Shown in pieces: positions 17,673-26,648 of a stretch of 64,000 nt of DNA (position 1 is the stretch's first letter; each line of letters starts with the position of its first letter). The notes under the pieces were generated by a model that had not been told where the DNA came from, did no database searches, and was given only the letters and a program-made list of their open reading frames with translations. This DNA comes from UBA1447 sp002329225 (GTDB lineage Bacteria; Bacillota; Clostridia; Oscillospirales; Acutalibacteraceae), in NCBI GenBank assembly GCA_050946835.1, contig JBMNVN010000004.1, positions 1-64,000 of the forward strand. The letters run 5' to 3'. The position numbers and the translations under genes were made by a program.

Positions 17673-17752
17673 ATTCTTGTCCGGCAATATTATAATAATC
17701 ATGGTCAAAAATAAAACAATTCTTCTGTTATATTTTAAAGGAGGTCAGCTTT

Positions 17753-18481
17753 ATGTTTTGTCCGAATTGCGGTACGCAAAGTACAGAAAGCGCATCATTC
17801 TGCGCGAACTGCGGTTTTGCTTTGGCTTCCAAAACCGCTTCAGCCCCTCAAACTGCTCCGGCACCCCAATTTATTCCGCCTCAGCCGTCTGTAATGCCCG
17901 GCACCGGCCTTGTAGGTTTTTCCCAAAGAATTAACGACCCCGCTTATACTTCTTTAAATAAGAAAAGCCAAATATGGATTTTCCTGTTTGCGGCTATCAT
18001 TTCCGTTGCTTTCATTGTAGGTTTCCCCATTTACGGCAATACTTCGGGGGATATAGACTTCCCTAAATCCCTTTATTACGGCCTGGGGCTGGGCGGAATG
18101 TTCTGGGTAATAGCTATTATTACTTCTTTAAGAAAGGCTGCGGACAAAACCTGGGACGGAGTGATAGAGAAGAAGAGATATTACCGTGTGGAGGATAGCG
18201 ATGACGATGGCGGCTTTACTACTTGCCGGTATGTTTATGAACTGAGAATACGCAAGGACAGCGGAAAAGTTATAAAAATGGAAATACCCGGCGGGCGTAA
18301 CGCTAGTATTTATGAATACTACAACGAAGGGGACAAAGTACGCCATCACAAAGGTCTGCATCTGTTTGAGAAATACGATAAATCACGGGACACCCAAATT
18401 TTATGTGTAGCCTGTACGAAACTCAACGACATCAATGCGGACAAATGTAAAAAATGTAGAACTCCTTTGCTCAACAAATAG
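17753..18481 (+). CDS. Zinc-ribbon membrane protein
   Basis: The 242-residue product starts with a zinc ribbon (MFCPNCGTQ and FCANCGFAL: two CxxC pairs) and a Pro/Ala/Gln-rich linker. Two membrane helices follow (about 72-92 and 108-125). Next comes a beta-rich domain (WDGVIEKKRYYRVEDSDDDG, later YVYELRIRKDSGK), and the end is a second CxxC pair (CVACTKLNDINADKCKKC). AAAGGAGG precedes the ATG. The WDG-V...Y...V.. pattern looks like a small beta-barrel domain found in other zinc-ribbon membrane proteins. No enzyme motif is visible and the function is unknown. Having zinc ribbons at both ends is uncommon. Confidence 0.8.
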   Translation: MFCPNCGTQSTESASFCANCGFALASKTASAPQTAPAPQFIPPQPSVMPGTGLVGFSQRINDPAYTSLNKKSQIWIFLFAAIISVAFIVGFPIYGNTSGDIDFPKSLYYGLGLGGMFWVIAIITSLRKAADKTWDGVIEKKRYYRVEDSDDDGGFTTCRYVYELRIRKDSGKVIKMEIPGGRNASIYEYYNEGDKVRHHKGLHLFEKYDKSRDTQILCVACTKLNDINADKCKKCRTPLLNK

Positions 18482-18506
18482 TGCTCTAATCTTCCAAGAT
18501 AATAAT

Positions 18507-18545
18507 GCACACCGCCTCGGCATTTGCCGGGGCGGTGCGTCTTTT
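18507..18545. terminator. Terminator between convergent genes
   Basis: CACCGCC-x-CGGC pairs with GCCG-xx-GGCGGTG, followed by CGTCTTTT on the plus strand. It separates the zinc-ribbon gene from the third DUF4838 gene. Confidence 0.8.
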
Positions 18546-18578
18546 CAAGTTAATGTTCGGTTGTCGGGAAGGTGTCTT

Positions 18579-20480
18579 TTACCATTGGTCTTTATCTCTC
18601 CAGTGTGCGGGGACGGTAAAGAAAAAGTTAATCTCGTCCTTAGCAGGCATCGGAGAAAACGGGCAAACTACGGTAATTCCGTGGTCTATAAGGTCATCGT
18701 ACAGCCGTCTAAGGTGAATCGCCCGGAAAGGATTGGTAAAGAAAAATTCTCCGCGGAATATATTGGCTTTGTAATATTGGAAAGAAAGGCGTGCGACTTC
18801 CACATTAAAGCGCTGGGCTTCGGTAAGTTCCGCAGCCTCCGCCTGATCCCAAAGGTCATCCATGGCACGAACTTCCTTGTTGGTCATAAGCAGTGATTGA
18901 AAGTGCCACTCAAAAGTAAAGGAATGAGAGGAAGCGATAACTTTCGCCGTCATGTGGGTAAGATATTCCTTAATAAAAGGTGCGGCTTCCCCGTAATAGG
19001 CCGCCATAAACTCGTCCATATGCCGCTCCACATCACAGTCGGGATCCCACATGGTTTTAGCCATAATATAGTTGCGCAAGTCGTTAAAGGAAGCAAGAGA
19101 ATGACCGCCGCCGCAATTGTAGTAAATAGCCGCTACATTATTCTCGCTGAAATACTTGAAGTTCGGTGCGAAGGTTTGAAGATTTGCGGCAAATTGCAGA
19201 TAGTTGAGGAAATTGATGGTGTAGTTATAGATATAAATCTTTTCTGCGGACTTAGCCCAACCTTCCAAATATTTTACATAAATCAGTTCATGGTCGGAGA
19301 AGCGATAAATAAAGCTCTCATTGTTTTCGACAGTGTCAAAGTGGCCGCATTCATAAATGGGGTGGGCATAACAGGCATTCATCGGGCAGAGTATAGGTAT
19401 TACATTTGCATTGCAGGCGAGATCAATCGGCGGTTCCTGACACTCCAGATATGCGTAGAAGGTATAGATTACTTCCGGGAATTCGTCGCTGAATGCATCC
19501 GACAAGGCATTGGCAAAAAGCACCATTGTGGAGGATACGGCGCCGTATTGCTCGTAAAGAGCTTTGCATCTGTCACACTGACAGTAATCAGAATTATCCC
19601 TTTGACCCACATGAAAAATATTCTGTCCCGGAGCGGCGGCTTCAATAAGAGCACGGGCGTTGGTTATAGCGGTTTCTATGGCTCCCGGATGTGAGAGGCA
19701 GACATGAGCCGTGGTGCGCTCACCGGTGTCTTCACGGTAGGCAAAGTATTCCGGATGCTCGGCAAACAGTGAATCGGGGACCATTTTATCAAGGGTCTCA
19801 TCCCAAACAATATTGTTGTAGCCTCTGCCGTACTCCGGCAAGTTAACATGGACATTCCCTTTTTGTTTGACCTGCCAGGCAAAGGAGCCGCAACCGCCTA
19901 AATGCCGTGCCTCAAAAGCGGGGATTTGAGTGTCATTCAATTGAGCATTGATTTTTACGGTATCTGTTTCAGGAATAGTGGTAACCGTATCCGTAAACCA
20001 GCGGCAGCCAAGCTGTTCTTCTAAAAAAGTATAAACTCCGTAAAGGGTGCCCCTGAGTTCGCCGCCGGCTATTACCAATTTCTTCCCCGCAACAAACAAT
20101 CTAAAACCCTCGTCACCGAGGCCCTCTCTGTCAACGGTGAAAGTATCGGCACCTTCGCGGTTGGTTTTGCCCACAATAATCTCATATTCCGAAGGCAATA
20201 CTGCATCGGTTTCTATCGGCAAAGTTACACCGCTTATCTGTTCAAGATAATTTTGCAGTTCGTTGGCCGCCGTCACTTCCGATTGGCTTGCATCGGCGCC
20301 TCGAATAATCGCATATCGGCTTGAGCCGTTTTTAATAAGAGTGAGCCATTCAGTTACTACCGGCTCTACATAGGGAGTCCCGCCCCAATCCACCTTTGTT
20401 TCATACGGGAAAATGTTTAAAGTAATACCGAGGAATTGAATAAAGGTGAGAATTACGGAAATAAACTTGATAAATGACAT
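18579..20480 (-). CDS. DUF4838 protein, copy C (downstream)
   Basis: This 633-residue protein is the last of three paralogues. An N-terminal hydrophobic segment (FIKFISVILTFIQFLGITL) acts as a signal or anchor. Residues about 55-190 form the GH20/GH67-like N-terminal accessory domain (NELQNYLEQISGVTLPIET, EIIVGKTNREG, LRGTLYGVYTFLEEQLGCRW). DUF4838 (PF16126) follows, with the Cys cluster YCQCDRCKAL at about residue 303 and LCPMNACYAHP, then a helical C-terminus. DUF4838 proteins are presumed carbohydrate-active; no catalytic residues are established here. GGAGG precedes the ATG. This copy is the most divergent of the three at the N-terminal domain (TPYVEPV and SRYAIIRGADASQ). Confidence 0.85.
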   Translation of the reverse strand: MSFIKFISVILTFIQFLGITLNIFPYETKVDWGGTPYVEPVVTEWLTLIKNGSSRYAIIRGADASQSEVTAANELQNYLEQISGVTLPIETDAVLPSEYEIIVGKTNREGADTFTVDREGLGDEGFRLFVAGKKLVIAGGELRGTLYGVYTFLEEQLGCRWFTDTVTTIPETDTVKINAQLNDTQIPAFEARHLGGCGSFAWQVKQKGNVHVNLPEYGRGYNNIVWDETLDKMVPDSLFAEHPEYFAYREDTGERTTAHVCLSHPGAIETAITNARALIEAAAPGQNIFHVGQRDNSDYCQCDRCKALYEQYGAVSSTMVLFANALSDAFSDEFPEVIYTFYAYLECQEPPIDLACNANVIPILCPMNACYAHPIYECGHFDTVENNESFIYRFSDHELIYVKYLEGWAKSAEKIYIYNYTINFLNYLQFAANLQTFAPNFKYFSENNVAAIYYNCGGGHSLASFNDLRNYIMAKTMWDPDCDVERHMDEFMAAYYGEAAPFIKEYLTHMTAKVIASSHSFTFEWHFQSLLMTNKEVRAMDDLWDQAEAAELTEAQRFNVEVARLSFQYYKANIFRGEFFFTNPFRAIHLRRLYDDLIDHGITVVCPFSPMPAKDEINFFFTVPAHWRDKDQW

Positions 20481-20556
20481 GTTTTTCCTCCTTTATTATT
20501 TATAAAATAAAAAAATATTCATAACCAACAATTTGCCTTAAGCTCCCCTAATACTT

Positions 20557-22443
20557 TCACCTCCAATACACGGGGCTGGTTACGAAAAAGTTAATCTCTT
20601 CCTTGGGTGTTATAGGATAACCGTCACGGACTTTTGTAATTCCGTGGGCTATGAAGTCATCATACAGCTGTTCGACAAAACGATATCGGTAGGGATTAAG
20701 AATGGAGAACTCCCCGAGGAGCATGTTCGCTTTCTGATATTGGAAAGAAAGTCTGGCAACTTCCACATTAAAGCGTTGGACTTCAGTGAGTTCCGCAGCC
20801 TCAGCCTTATCCCATAGATTATCCAGGGCACGCACCTCTTTGTTTGTCATAAGCAGAGTTTGGTAGTGCCACTCCCCGATAAAGGCATGAGAGGAAGCGG
20901 CAATCTTCGCCGTTACGTGAGTAAGGTATTCCTTAATGAAAGGGGCTGCTTCTCCGTAATAAGCCGCCATAAACTCGTCCATATGCCGCTCCACATCACA
21001 GTCGGGATTCCACATTGTTTTTGCTTTGATGTAATTGCGCAAGGCATTGAAAGCGGCAAGATGGTGACCGCCGCCGCAATTGTAATAAATACCCGCCACC
21101 TTATTCTCACTGAAATACTTAAAGTTCGGTGAAAAGGTGTGAAGATTTGCAACGAATTGCAGGTAGTTAAGAAAGTTAACCGTATAGTTATAAATATAAA
21201 TTTTTTCCGCCGACTTGCCCCAGCCTTCCAAATAATTCACATAGGCCAACTCATGGTCGGAAAAGCGATAAATAAGGCTCCACTTTTTTTCTTCAAAATT
21301 CATGTGCCCGCATTCGTTAATCGGATGAACATAGCAGGCGTAAAACGGGCAGAGCATAGGTATCACATTGGCGTTGCATGCCAGATCAATCGGCGGTTCC
21401 TCACACTCCAGATATGCGTAGAAGGTATAGCTTACTTCCGGGAATTCGTTGCTGAATGCATCCGACAGAGCATTGGTGAAAAGCACCATTGTAGAGGATA
21501 CTGCGCCGTATTGCTCGTAAAGAGCTTTGCATCTGTCACACTGGCAGTAACTCTGGTTATCCTTTTGACCCACATGCAAAATATTTTGCCCCGGAGCGGC
21601 GGCTTCAATAAAAGCACGGGCGTTGGTTATAGCGGTCTGTATAACTTCCGGGTGAGAAAGGCAGACATGCTTAACGGTATGTTCACGTTCTTTTTCCCGA
21701 TAAGCAAAATATTCCGGATGCTCATCAAACAGGGAGTCCGGCACCAATTCGTCCAAGGTCACATTCCAAAGGACATTGTTATAGCCTCCGCCGTACTCAG
21801 GCAAGTTAACATGGACATTCCCTTTTTGTTTAATCTGCCAGACGGCGGGACCGTCGCCGTTTAAATGCCGAGCCTCAAAGGCGGGGATTTGGGTGTCATT
21901 CAGGCGGGCATTAATTTTTACGGTATCTGTTTCAGGAATAGCGGTAACCGTATCTGTAAACCAGCGGCAGCCAAGCTGTTCTTCCAAAAAGGTATAAACC
22001 CCGTAAAGGGTGCCCCTGAGTTCGCCGCCGGCAATTACCAATTTTTTCCCCGCAACAAACAATCTAAAACCCTCGTCACCGAGGTCCTCTCTGTCAACGG
22101 TGAATGTATCGGCACCTTCACGGTTGGTTTTACCCACAATAATCTCATATTCCGAAGGCAATACTGCATCGGTTTCTATCGGCAAAGTTACACCGCTTAT
22201 CTGTTCAATATAATTTTGCAGTTCGTTGGCCGCCGTCACTTCCGATTGACCTGCACTGGCTCCTCGAATAATCGTGTAGTGGGAGGAGCCGTTTTCAATA
22301 AGAGTGAGCCACTCAGTCACTACCGGCTCTACATAGGGGAGACCGCCCCAGTTCACCTTTGTTTCATACGGGACGATGTTTAAGCTGATACCGAGAAATT
22401 GGATGAAAGCGAGAAGTGCGGAAATAAATTTTGTAATAATCAT
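20557..22443 (-). CDS. DUF4838 protein, copy B (middle)
   Basis: This is a 628-residue paralogue with the same layout: signal or anchor (MIITKFISALLAFIQFLGIS), GH20/GH67-like N-terminal domain, Cys cluster YCQCDRCKAL, DUF4838 and helical tail. ATG 22443 follows AAGGGGAAAAT. The frame is open to 22491, but that would overlap the upstream gene and lengthen the signal unnaturally. Compared with the other two, it differs most in the loop after the Cys cluster (CPFYACYVHPINECGHMNFE) and in YREKEREHTVKHVCLSHPEV. Such loops may set different ligand specificity, which is inference. Confidence 0.85.
   Translation of the reverse strand: MIITKFISALLAFIQFLGISLNIVPYETKVNWGGLPYVEPVVTEWLTLIENGSSHYTIIRGASAGQSEVTAANELQNYIEQISGVTLPIETDAVLPSEYEIIVGKTNREGADTFTVDREDLGDEGFRLFVAGKKLVIAGGELRGTLYGVYTFLEEQLGCRWFTDTVTAIPETDTVKINARLNDTQIPAFEARHLNGDGPAVWQIKQKGNVHVNLPEYGGGYNNVLWNVTLDELVPDSLFDEHPEYFAYREKEREHTVKHVCLSHPEVIQTAITNARAFIEAAAPGQNILHVGQKDNQSYCQCDRCKALYEQYGAVSSTMVLFTNALSDAFSNEFPEVSYTFYAYLECEEPPIDLACNANVIPMLCPFYACYVHPINECGHMNFEEKKWSLIYRFSDHELAYVNYLEGWGKSAEKIYIYNYTVNFLNYLQFVANLHTFSPNFKYFSENKVAGIYYNCGGGHHLAAFNALRNYIKAKTMWNPDCDVERHMDEFMAAYYGEAAPFIKEYLTHVTAKIAASSHAFIGEWHYQTLLMTNKEVRALDNLWDKAEAAELTEVQRFNVEVARLSFQYQKANMLLGEFSILNPYRYRFVEQLYDDFIAHGITKVRDGYPITPKEEINFFVTSPVYWR
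22210..22356 (-). repeat. 147-bp block identical to 24135-24281
   Basis: This part of the N-terminal coding region of copy B matches copy A base for base, including synonymous positions, with an offset of 1925. Copy C differs over the same stretch. It indicates recent duplication or gene conversion. Confidence 0.9.
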
Positions 22444-22481
22444 ATTTTCCCCTTTTGACATACGGCAGACTATCGAAAGTT

Positions 22482-24368
22482 TTATCGCCAATCCACAGGG
22501 CTGGTAAAGAAAAAGTTGATTTCTTCCTTAGGAGGTATCGGTGAAAAACCGCAGACTTTTGTAATCCCGTGGGCTTTCAAGTCATCGTACAACCGTTCAA
22601 GATAAACCGGGCGGAAGGGGTTAAGAATGAAGAATTCCCCGCGGAAAATATTGGCTTTATAGTATTGGAAAGAAAGACGGGCGACTTCCACATTAAAGCG
22701 CTGGGCTTCGGTGAGTTCTGCGGCCTCCGCCTTATCCCAGAGGTCATCCATGGCGCAAACCTCTTTATTTGTCATAAGCAGGGACTGGTAGTGCCACTCC
22801 ATAATAAAGGAATGGGAGGATGCGGCAACCTTGGCAGTCATATGGGTAAGATATTCCTTTATAAAGGGTGCGGCGGCTCCGTAATAGGCAGCCATAAACT
22901 CGTCCATGTGGCGTTCCACATCGCAGTCGGGGTTCCACATGACCTTTGCTTTGATATAGTTGCGCAAGGCGTTGAATGAAGCAAGCGAATGACCGCCGCC
23001 GCAGTTATAATAGATACCCGCCACATCGTTCTCACTGAAAAACTTAAAGTTCGGCGCAAAGGTATGGAGATTGGCGGCAAACTGCAGGTAGTTGAGGAAA
23101 TTTATTGTGTAGTTGTAAATGTAAATTTTTTCCGCCGACTTGCCCCAGCCATCCAAATAATCCTCATAAAGCGGCTCATGGTCGGAAAAGCGATAAATAA
23201 AACTGTCATTGTTTTCTGCAAAATCCATGTGGCCGCATTCATAAATAGGATGGACATAGCAAGAGTGGATGGGGCAAAGTACCGGCGTGACATTGTCGTT
23301 GCAGGCCAGATTAACCGGCGGCTCCTCACACTCCTGATAGGCATAGAATGTATAGGTTACTTCCGGGAATTCGTTGCCGAGAGCATCAGACAAAGCATTG
23401 GTGAAAAGCACCATAGTTGAGGATACTGCGCCATATTGCTCGTAAAGAGCTTTGCATCTGTCACACTGGCAGTATTCATGGTTATCCTTTTGACCTACGT
23501 GAAGTATATCCTGTTCCGGGGCGGCGGCTTCAATAAGAGTGCGGGCATTGGCTATGGCGGTTTGTATGACTTCCGGATGAGAGAGGCAGACATGGGCCGT
23601 AGTGCGCTCGCCGGTGTCTTCACGGTAGGCAAAATATTCCGGGTGCTCGGCGAAAAGGGAGTCCGGCACCAACTTATCCAGAGTCACATCCCAAACAATA
23701 TTGTTGTAGCCTCCGCCGTATTCGGGCGCTTTAATGTGGACATTACCTTTTTGTTTGACCTGCCAGGCAACGGGGCCGTCGCCGTTCAAATGCCGCGCTT
23801 CAAAAGCGGGGATTTGGGTGTCGTTCAGGCGGGCATTAATTTTTACGGTTTCGGTTTTAGGAATAGTGGTAACCGTATCTGTAAACCAGCGGCAGCCAAG
23901 CTGTTCTTCCAAAAAGGTATAAACCCCGTAAAGAGTGCCCCTGAGTTCGCCCCCCGCAATTACCAGTTTTTTCCCCGCAACAAACAATCTAAAACCCTCA
24001 TCCCCGAGGTGTTCCCTGTCAACGGTAAAAGCACCGGCACCTTCACGGTTGGTTTTGCCCACAATAATCTCATATTCCGAGGGCAAGACGACATCGGTTT
24101 CTATCGGCAAAGTTACACCGCTTATCTGTTCAAGATAATTTTGCAGTTCGTTGGCCGCCGTCACTTCCGATTGACCTGCACTGGCTCCTCGAATAATCGT
24201 GTAGTGGGAGGAGCCGTTTTCAATAAGAGTGAGCCACTCAGTCACTACCGGCTCTACATAGGGGAGACCGCCCCAGTTCACTTCCGTATCGTACGGATAG
24301 ATATTGAAGGTAATACCGAGAAATTGCAGAAAAGCGAGAAGCACGGAAATAAATTTGATAAAAGCCAT
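22482..24368 (-). CDS. DUF4838 protein, copy A (upstream)
   Basis: This 628-residue protein is the first of the three in transcription order. Signal or anchor FIKFISVLLAFLQFLGITF precedes the shared GH20/GH67-like N-terminal domain and DUF4838. The Cys cluster is YCQCDRCKAL. Distinct loops include TFYAYQECEEPPVNLACNDN and MDFAENNDSF. AGGAGG lies 6 bases before the ATG. A stretch of 79 bases separates it from the iron-sulfur flavoprotein gene upstream, with only a weak hairpin, so cotranscription with that gene and the fucosidase is plausible. The protein is exported or membrane-held, unlike the fucosidase. Confidence 0.85.
   Translation of the reverse strand: MAFIKFISVLLAFLQFLGITFNIYPYDTEVNWGGLPYVEPVVTEWLTLIENGSSHYTIIRGASAGQSEVTAANELQNYLEQISGVTLPIETDVVLPSEYEIIVGKTNREGAGAFTVDREHLGDEGFRLFVAGKKLVIAGGELRGTLYGVYTFLEEQLGCRWFTDTVTTIPKTETVKINARLNDTQIPAFEARHLNGDGPVAWQVKQKGNVHIKAPEYGGGYNNIVWDVTLDKLVPDSLFAEHPEYFAYREDTGERTTAHVCLSHPEVIQTAIANARTLIEAAAPEQDILHVGQKDNHEYCQCDRCKALYEQYGAVSSTMVLFTNALSDALGNEFPEVTYTFYAYQECEEPPVNLACNDNVTPVLCPIHSCYVHPIYECGHMDFAENNDSFIYRFSDHEPLYEDYLDGWGKSAEKIYIYNYTINFLNYLQFAANLHTFAPNFKFFSENDVAGIYYNCGGGHSLASFNALRNYIKAKVMWNPDCDVERHMDEFMAAYYGAAAPFIKEYLTHMTAKVAASSHSFIMEWHYQSLLMTNKEVCAMDDLWDKAEAAELTEAQRFNVEVARLSFQYYKANIFRGEFFILNPFRPVYLERLYDDLKAHGITKVCGFSPIPPKEEINFFFTSPVDWR
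24135..24281 (-). repeat. 147-bp block identical to 22210-22356
   Basis: Partner of the block in copy B. Identity ends at base 24281/24282 (copy A has ttcc, copy B has cttt beyond it). Confidence 0.9.
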
Positions 24369-24447
24369 AGTTATCCTCCTTTTCCTTAATCAAAGAAATT
24401 AATACAGAAAAATACCGGATAAAAGGGAACCGGAGCACGCTTCTGTT

Positions 24448-25083
24448 TTATCTGATAAAGCTCATGAATATCTTGTCTTCAACTTCAGGTTCATCAACAA
24501 CACCCCGGCCGTTTTCCACAAGTTTAAGGAGCCAAGCCATATTCTTCCCCAGCAACCGCATAATTTGTACACCCTCCGTGTCTTCAAGGACTTCACCGGG
24601 TTTTGACCCGTGGATTATATTCCAATAGTTGGATGTTGGAATAAGCATTTCGGAACAGGTCAGGTATTTGTTGAGTTGGTCAAAGGTCGTTGTTCCCCCG
24701 GAGCGTCTGACAGCCACCAAAGCCGCTCCCGTCTTGTGGCGGAACATTCTGTTATTGCACCCCTGAACATAGAAAGCCCTATCCAAAAAGCCCTTCATGT
24801 CCCCGGTTATGGAAGCGTAATGCACCGGGGAACCGAACAGCACCCCTTGAGCGTGTTTTATTTTTTGTATCCACTCATTGACATTATCTCCCGTAATGAT
24901 ACATTTTTCGTCCTTGTTCCGGGCACAGTTCCCGCAACCGTTACAACCCTTAACGGTATTGCCGCCCACTTGCACTATTTCGGTTTCGATACCTTCTTTT
25001 TCCAATTCTTCCAAAACAAGTCGAAGGGCAGAATAAGTGTTGCCGTTTTTGCGGGGACTGCCGTTAAATGCAACAACCTTCAT
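24448..25083 (-). CDS. Iron-sulfur flavoprotein (NADPH-dependent FMN reductase family)
   Basis: The 211-residue flavodoxin-like protein has the FMN phosphate loop GSPRKNGNT at residues 8-16. A compact cysteine motif follows, CNGCGNCARNKDEKC (C-x2-C-x2-C-x7-C), as in Methanosarcina Isf-type proteins that hold a 4Fe-4S cluster next to FMN. GSPVHYASITGDMKGFLDR is the second FMN contact. It should be a low-potential electron carrier or reductase. MKVVAFNGS at 25083 is the family-typical start. The frame is open to ATG 25125, which has AAGGG upstream, so a 225-residue form is possible. It is 54 bases after the fucosidase gene. Confidence 0.85.
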   Translation of the reverse strand: MKVVAFNGSPRKNGNTYSALRLVLEELEKEGIETEIVQVGGNTVKGCNGCGNCARNKDEKCIITGDNVNEWIQKIKHAQGVLFGSPVHYASITGDMKGFLDRAFYVQGCNNRMFRHKTGAALVAVRRSGGTTTFDQLNKYLTCSEMLIPTSNYWNIIHGSKPGEVLEDTEGVQIMRLLGKNMAWLLKLVENGRGVVDEPEVEDKIFMSFIR

Positions 25084-25137
25084 TGTCTTTTCGTTCCCCT
25101 TTATAAGTTTTTCAGTTAATGTCATTATTGGAAACCC

Positions 25138-26454
25138 TTAGATTTTGTTGTCCCCCGCAACATCACGTCCGCCATGAAGCTGTGGATAATAGCTGGCAAA
25201 CAGATACTCCGGTTTTTCTTCAAAATCCATGGCTATTACCGTAACGCCTGCGGTTTCGTCCGGAGATTTTTTCGGCATATTCTTAAGTAAAATACGGTGC
25301 CCCCTGTGTTCAAACTCAATGGGAGTATTATCCTTTAAAAAGCGAACCGATTTGGGGGCGGTCATATATCCGCCTATACCCATCTCCCCCGATTCCGGCC
25401 AAACCCAAACCCAAAGATAAACCGATTTACCGTCCGAAGTAGCTTTTGAGAGTCCGTTGGCGCCGAACCAACAGGTGTTGCTCCCCTCATTTTTTAAGAG
25501 TTTTCCGTAGACGGCATCACCGTTTTCCTGCAGCCATTTGCCCACTTGGGAGAGAGGTTCCACAGCATCTGCCGGCACGGAGCCGTCAGGAGCGGGGCCG
25601 ATATTCAAAAGCAGGTTGCCCCCTTTGGAGGAGCAGGTTTGAAGCATGCGTATTATACGCTGAGCGTTATAGCTGTAATTGACCGCCTGGGCAGCATCCA
25701 AGTAACCCCAGCTGAGTCCGTTGAAGGTCATGCAAGCCTCCCAATCCCGGTCAGCAGCGGTAAGATGTTCTTCCGGAGTGCCGAAATCTTCCGGCAAACG
25801 ACTACGGTCATTTATAATAATGTCGGGCTGTAAGGCACGCATATGCTGATTGCGTGTCAGTGAGTCCCAACCCTCCCAAGACTCCATCGGAGCGGACACA
25901 TCGTACCAGAGAATATCGATTTTACCGTAGTTAGTAAGAAGCTCCGTGTTAAGCGCATGGATATAATCCGTAAAACGTTTTCTCGCCTCAACATCAAAGG
26001 CACAGCGCCAGCCGTCGGGATGATGCCAATCCATTAAACTGGAGTAAAATCCGATTTTTAAATCGAACTCCCGGCAGGCGTCAACAAATTCCCGCACTAT
26101 ATCCCGTTTAGGGCCGTAGTTTACGGAGTTGTAGGGATTCACTTTTGAGTCCCAAAGGCTGAAACCCTCATGATGGCGGGAGGTTAATACCATGTACTTC
26201 ATCCCGGCTTTTTTTGCCAGCGCCGCCCACTCCCGTGGGGCTCCCGGTTTGGGATTGAAGGACTGTGCAAGTTTTTCATACTCCTTGACGGGAATATTTT
26301 CTTGAACCATGGCCCATTCGTTATGACCGTAGTGTGAATAAAGGCCGAAATGCACAAACATCCCGAAGCGGGCTTCCCGCCACCAGGCCATTCGTCTGTC
26401 CCTGCTCTGAGCCGTTTGTTGCTCGTGGTCATATTTACTAAGTAACTTACTCAT
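25138..26454 (-). CDS. GH29 alpha-L-fucosidase
   Basis: This 438-residue GH29 enzyme releases alpha-linked L-fucose. Family motifs are WWREARFGMFVHFGLYS near the N-terminus, GMKYMVLTSRHHEGFSLWDS, and DILWYDVSAP carrying the presumed nucleophile Asp. The C-terminal part keeps LLNIGPAPDGSVP followed by a short beta domain. No signal peptide is present, so it acts inside the cell. GGGGGAG precedes the ATG. The gene heads a likely operon with the iron-sulfur flavoprotein and three DUF4838 proteins, starting from the promoter at 26493-26521. Related families (GH141-like or galactosidases of GH29-B) cannot be excluded. Confidence 0.9.
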   Translation of the reverse strand: MSKLLSKYDHEQQTAQSRDRRMAWWREARFGMFVHFGLYSHYGHNEWAMVQENIPVKEYEKLAQSFNPKPGAPREWAALAKKAGMKYMVLTSRHHEGFSLWDSKVNPYNSVNYGPKRDIVREFVDACREFDLKIGFYSSLMDWHHPDGWRCAFDVEARKRFTDYIHALNTELLTNYGKIDILWYDVSAPMESWEGWDSLTRNQHMRALQPDIIINDRSRLPEDFGTPEEHLTAADRDWEACMTFNGLSWGYLDAAQAVNYSYNAQRIIRMLQTCSSKGGNLLLNIGPAPDGSVPADAVEPLSQVGKWLQENGDAVYGKLLKNEGSNTCWFGANGLSKATSDGKSVYLWVWVWPESGEMGIGGYMTAPKSVRFLKDNTPIEFEHRGHRILLKNMPKKSPDETAGVTVIAMDFEEKPEYLFASYYPQLHGGRDVAGDNKI

Positions 26455-26492
26455 GCCGACACTCCCCCTATTTAATTTTTATTACAGTCTTG

Positions 26493-26521
26493 ATTATACC
26501 AACACCATAGGGTATTTACAA
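26493..26521 (-). promoter_or_regulatory. SigA-type promoter of the fucosidase operon
   Basis: Minus strand: TTGTAA (26516-26521), a 17-base spacer, TATAAT (26493-26498). The -10 is extended (TGGTATAAT). Confidence 0.8.
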
Positions 26522-26573
26522 CACAAACGGATATACTTTATTTGTTGTTTCCGTAATTCACAACAAAAATCGA

Positions 26574-26607
26574 GGCGGCCCGAACAGAAATTCGGGCCGC
26601 CCTTTTT
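26574..26607. terminator. Bidirectional terminator after oppA
   Basis: GGCGGCCCGAA pairs with TTCGGGCCGCC. A CTTTTT tail follows on the plus strand and GATTTTTG on the minus strand. It ends the opp operon before the fucosidase promoter. Confidence 0.85.
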
Positions 26608-26648
26608 GCATGAGTTTTACCGTCAGGATGACGGTTATTAACCTATGC

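Larger units (their letters stand above)
17424..17752. other. Intergenic region between sulfatase and zinc-ribbon gene
   Basis: This gene-free 329 bases holds a candidate sulfatase promoter (17482-17510 minus) and a possible extended -10 element TGGTATAAT at 17664-17672 (plus). A second TATAAT lies at 17691-17696. No stable hairpin or RNA gene is evident. Confidence 0.5.
18579..24368 (-). repeat. Tandem triplication of a DUF4838 gene
   Basis: Three consecutive genes of about 630 residues are co-linear along their whole length, with long identical protein runs (for example GFRLFVAGKKLVIAGGELRG in all three). Several DNA stretches over 100 bp long are near-identical. Intergenic gaps are 76 and 38 bases. 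Confidence 0.95.

Noticed and set aside
18579..24368. Transposon-mediated amplification of the DUF4838 genes
   Set aside because: No transposase, terminal inverted repeats or target-site duplications were found around the units. Tandem duplication by recombination is sufficient.
23436..24389. Open frames on the plus strand opposite the DUF4838 genes
   Set aside because: Similar antisense frames recur in all three copies only because the coding strand is repeated. They have no ribosome site and no domain.
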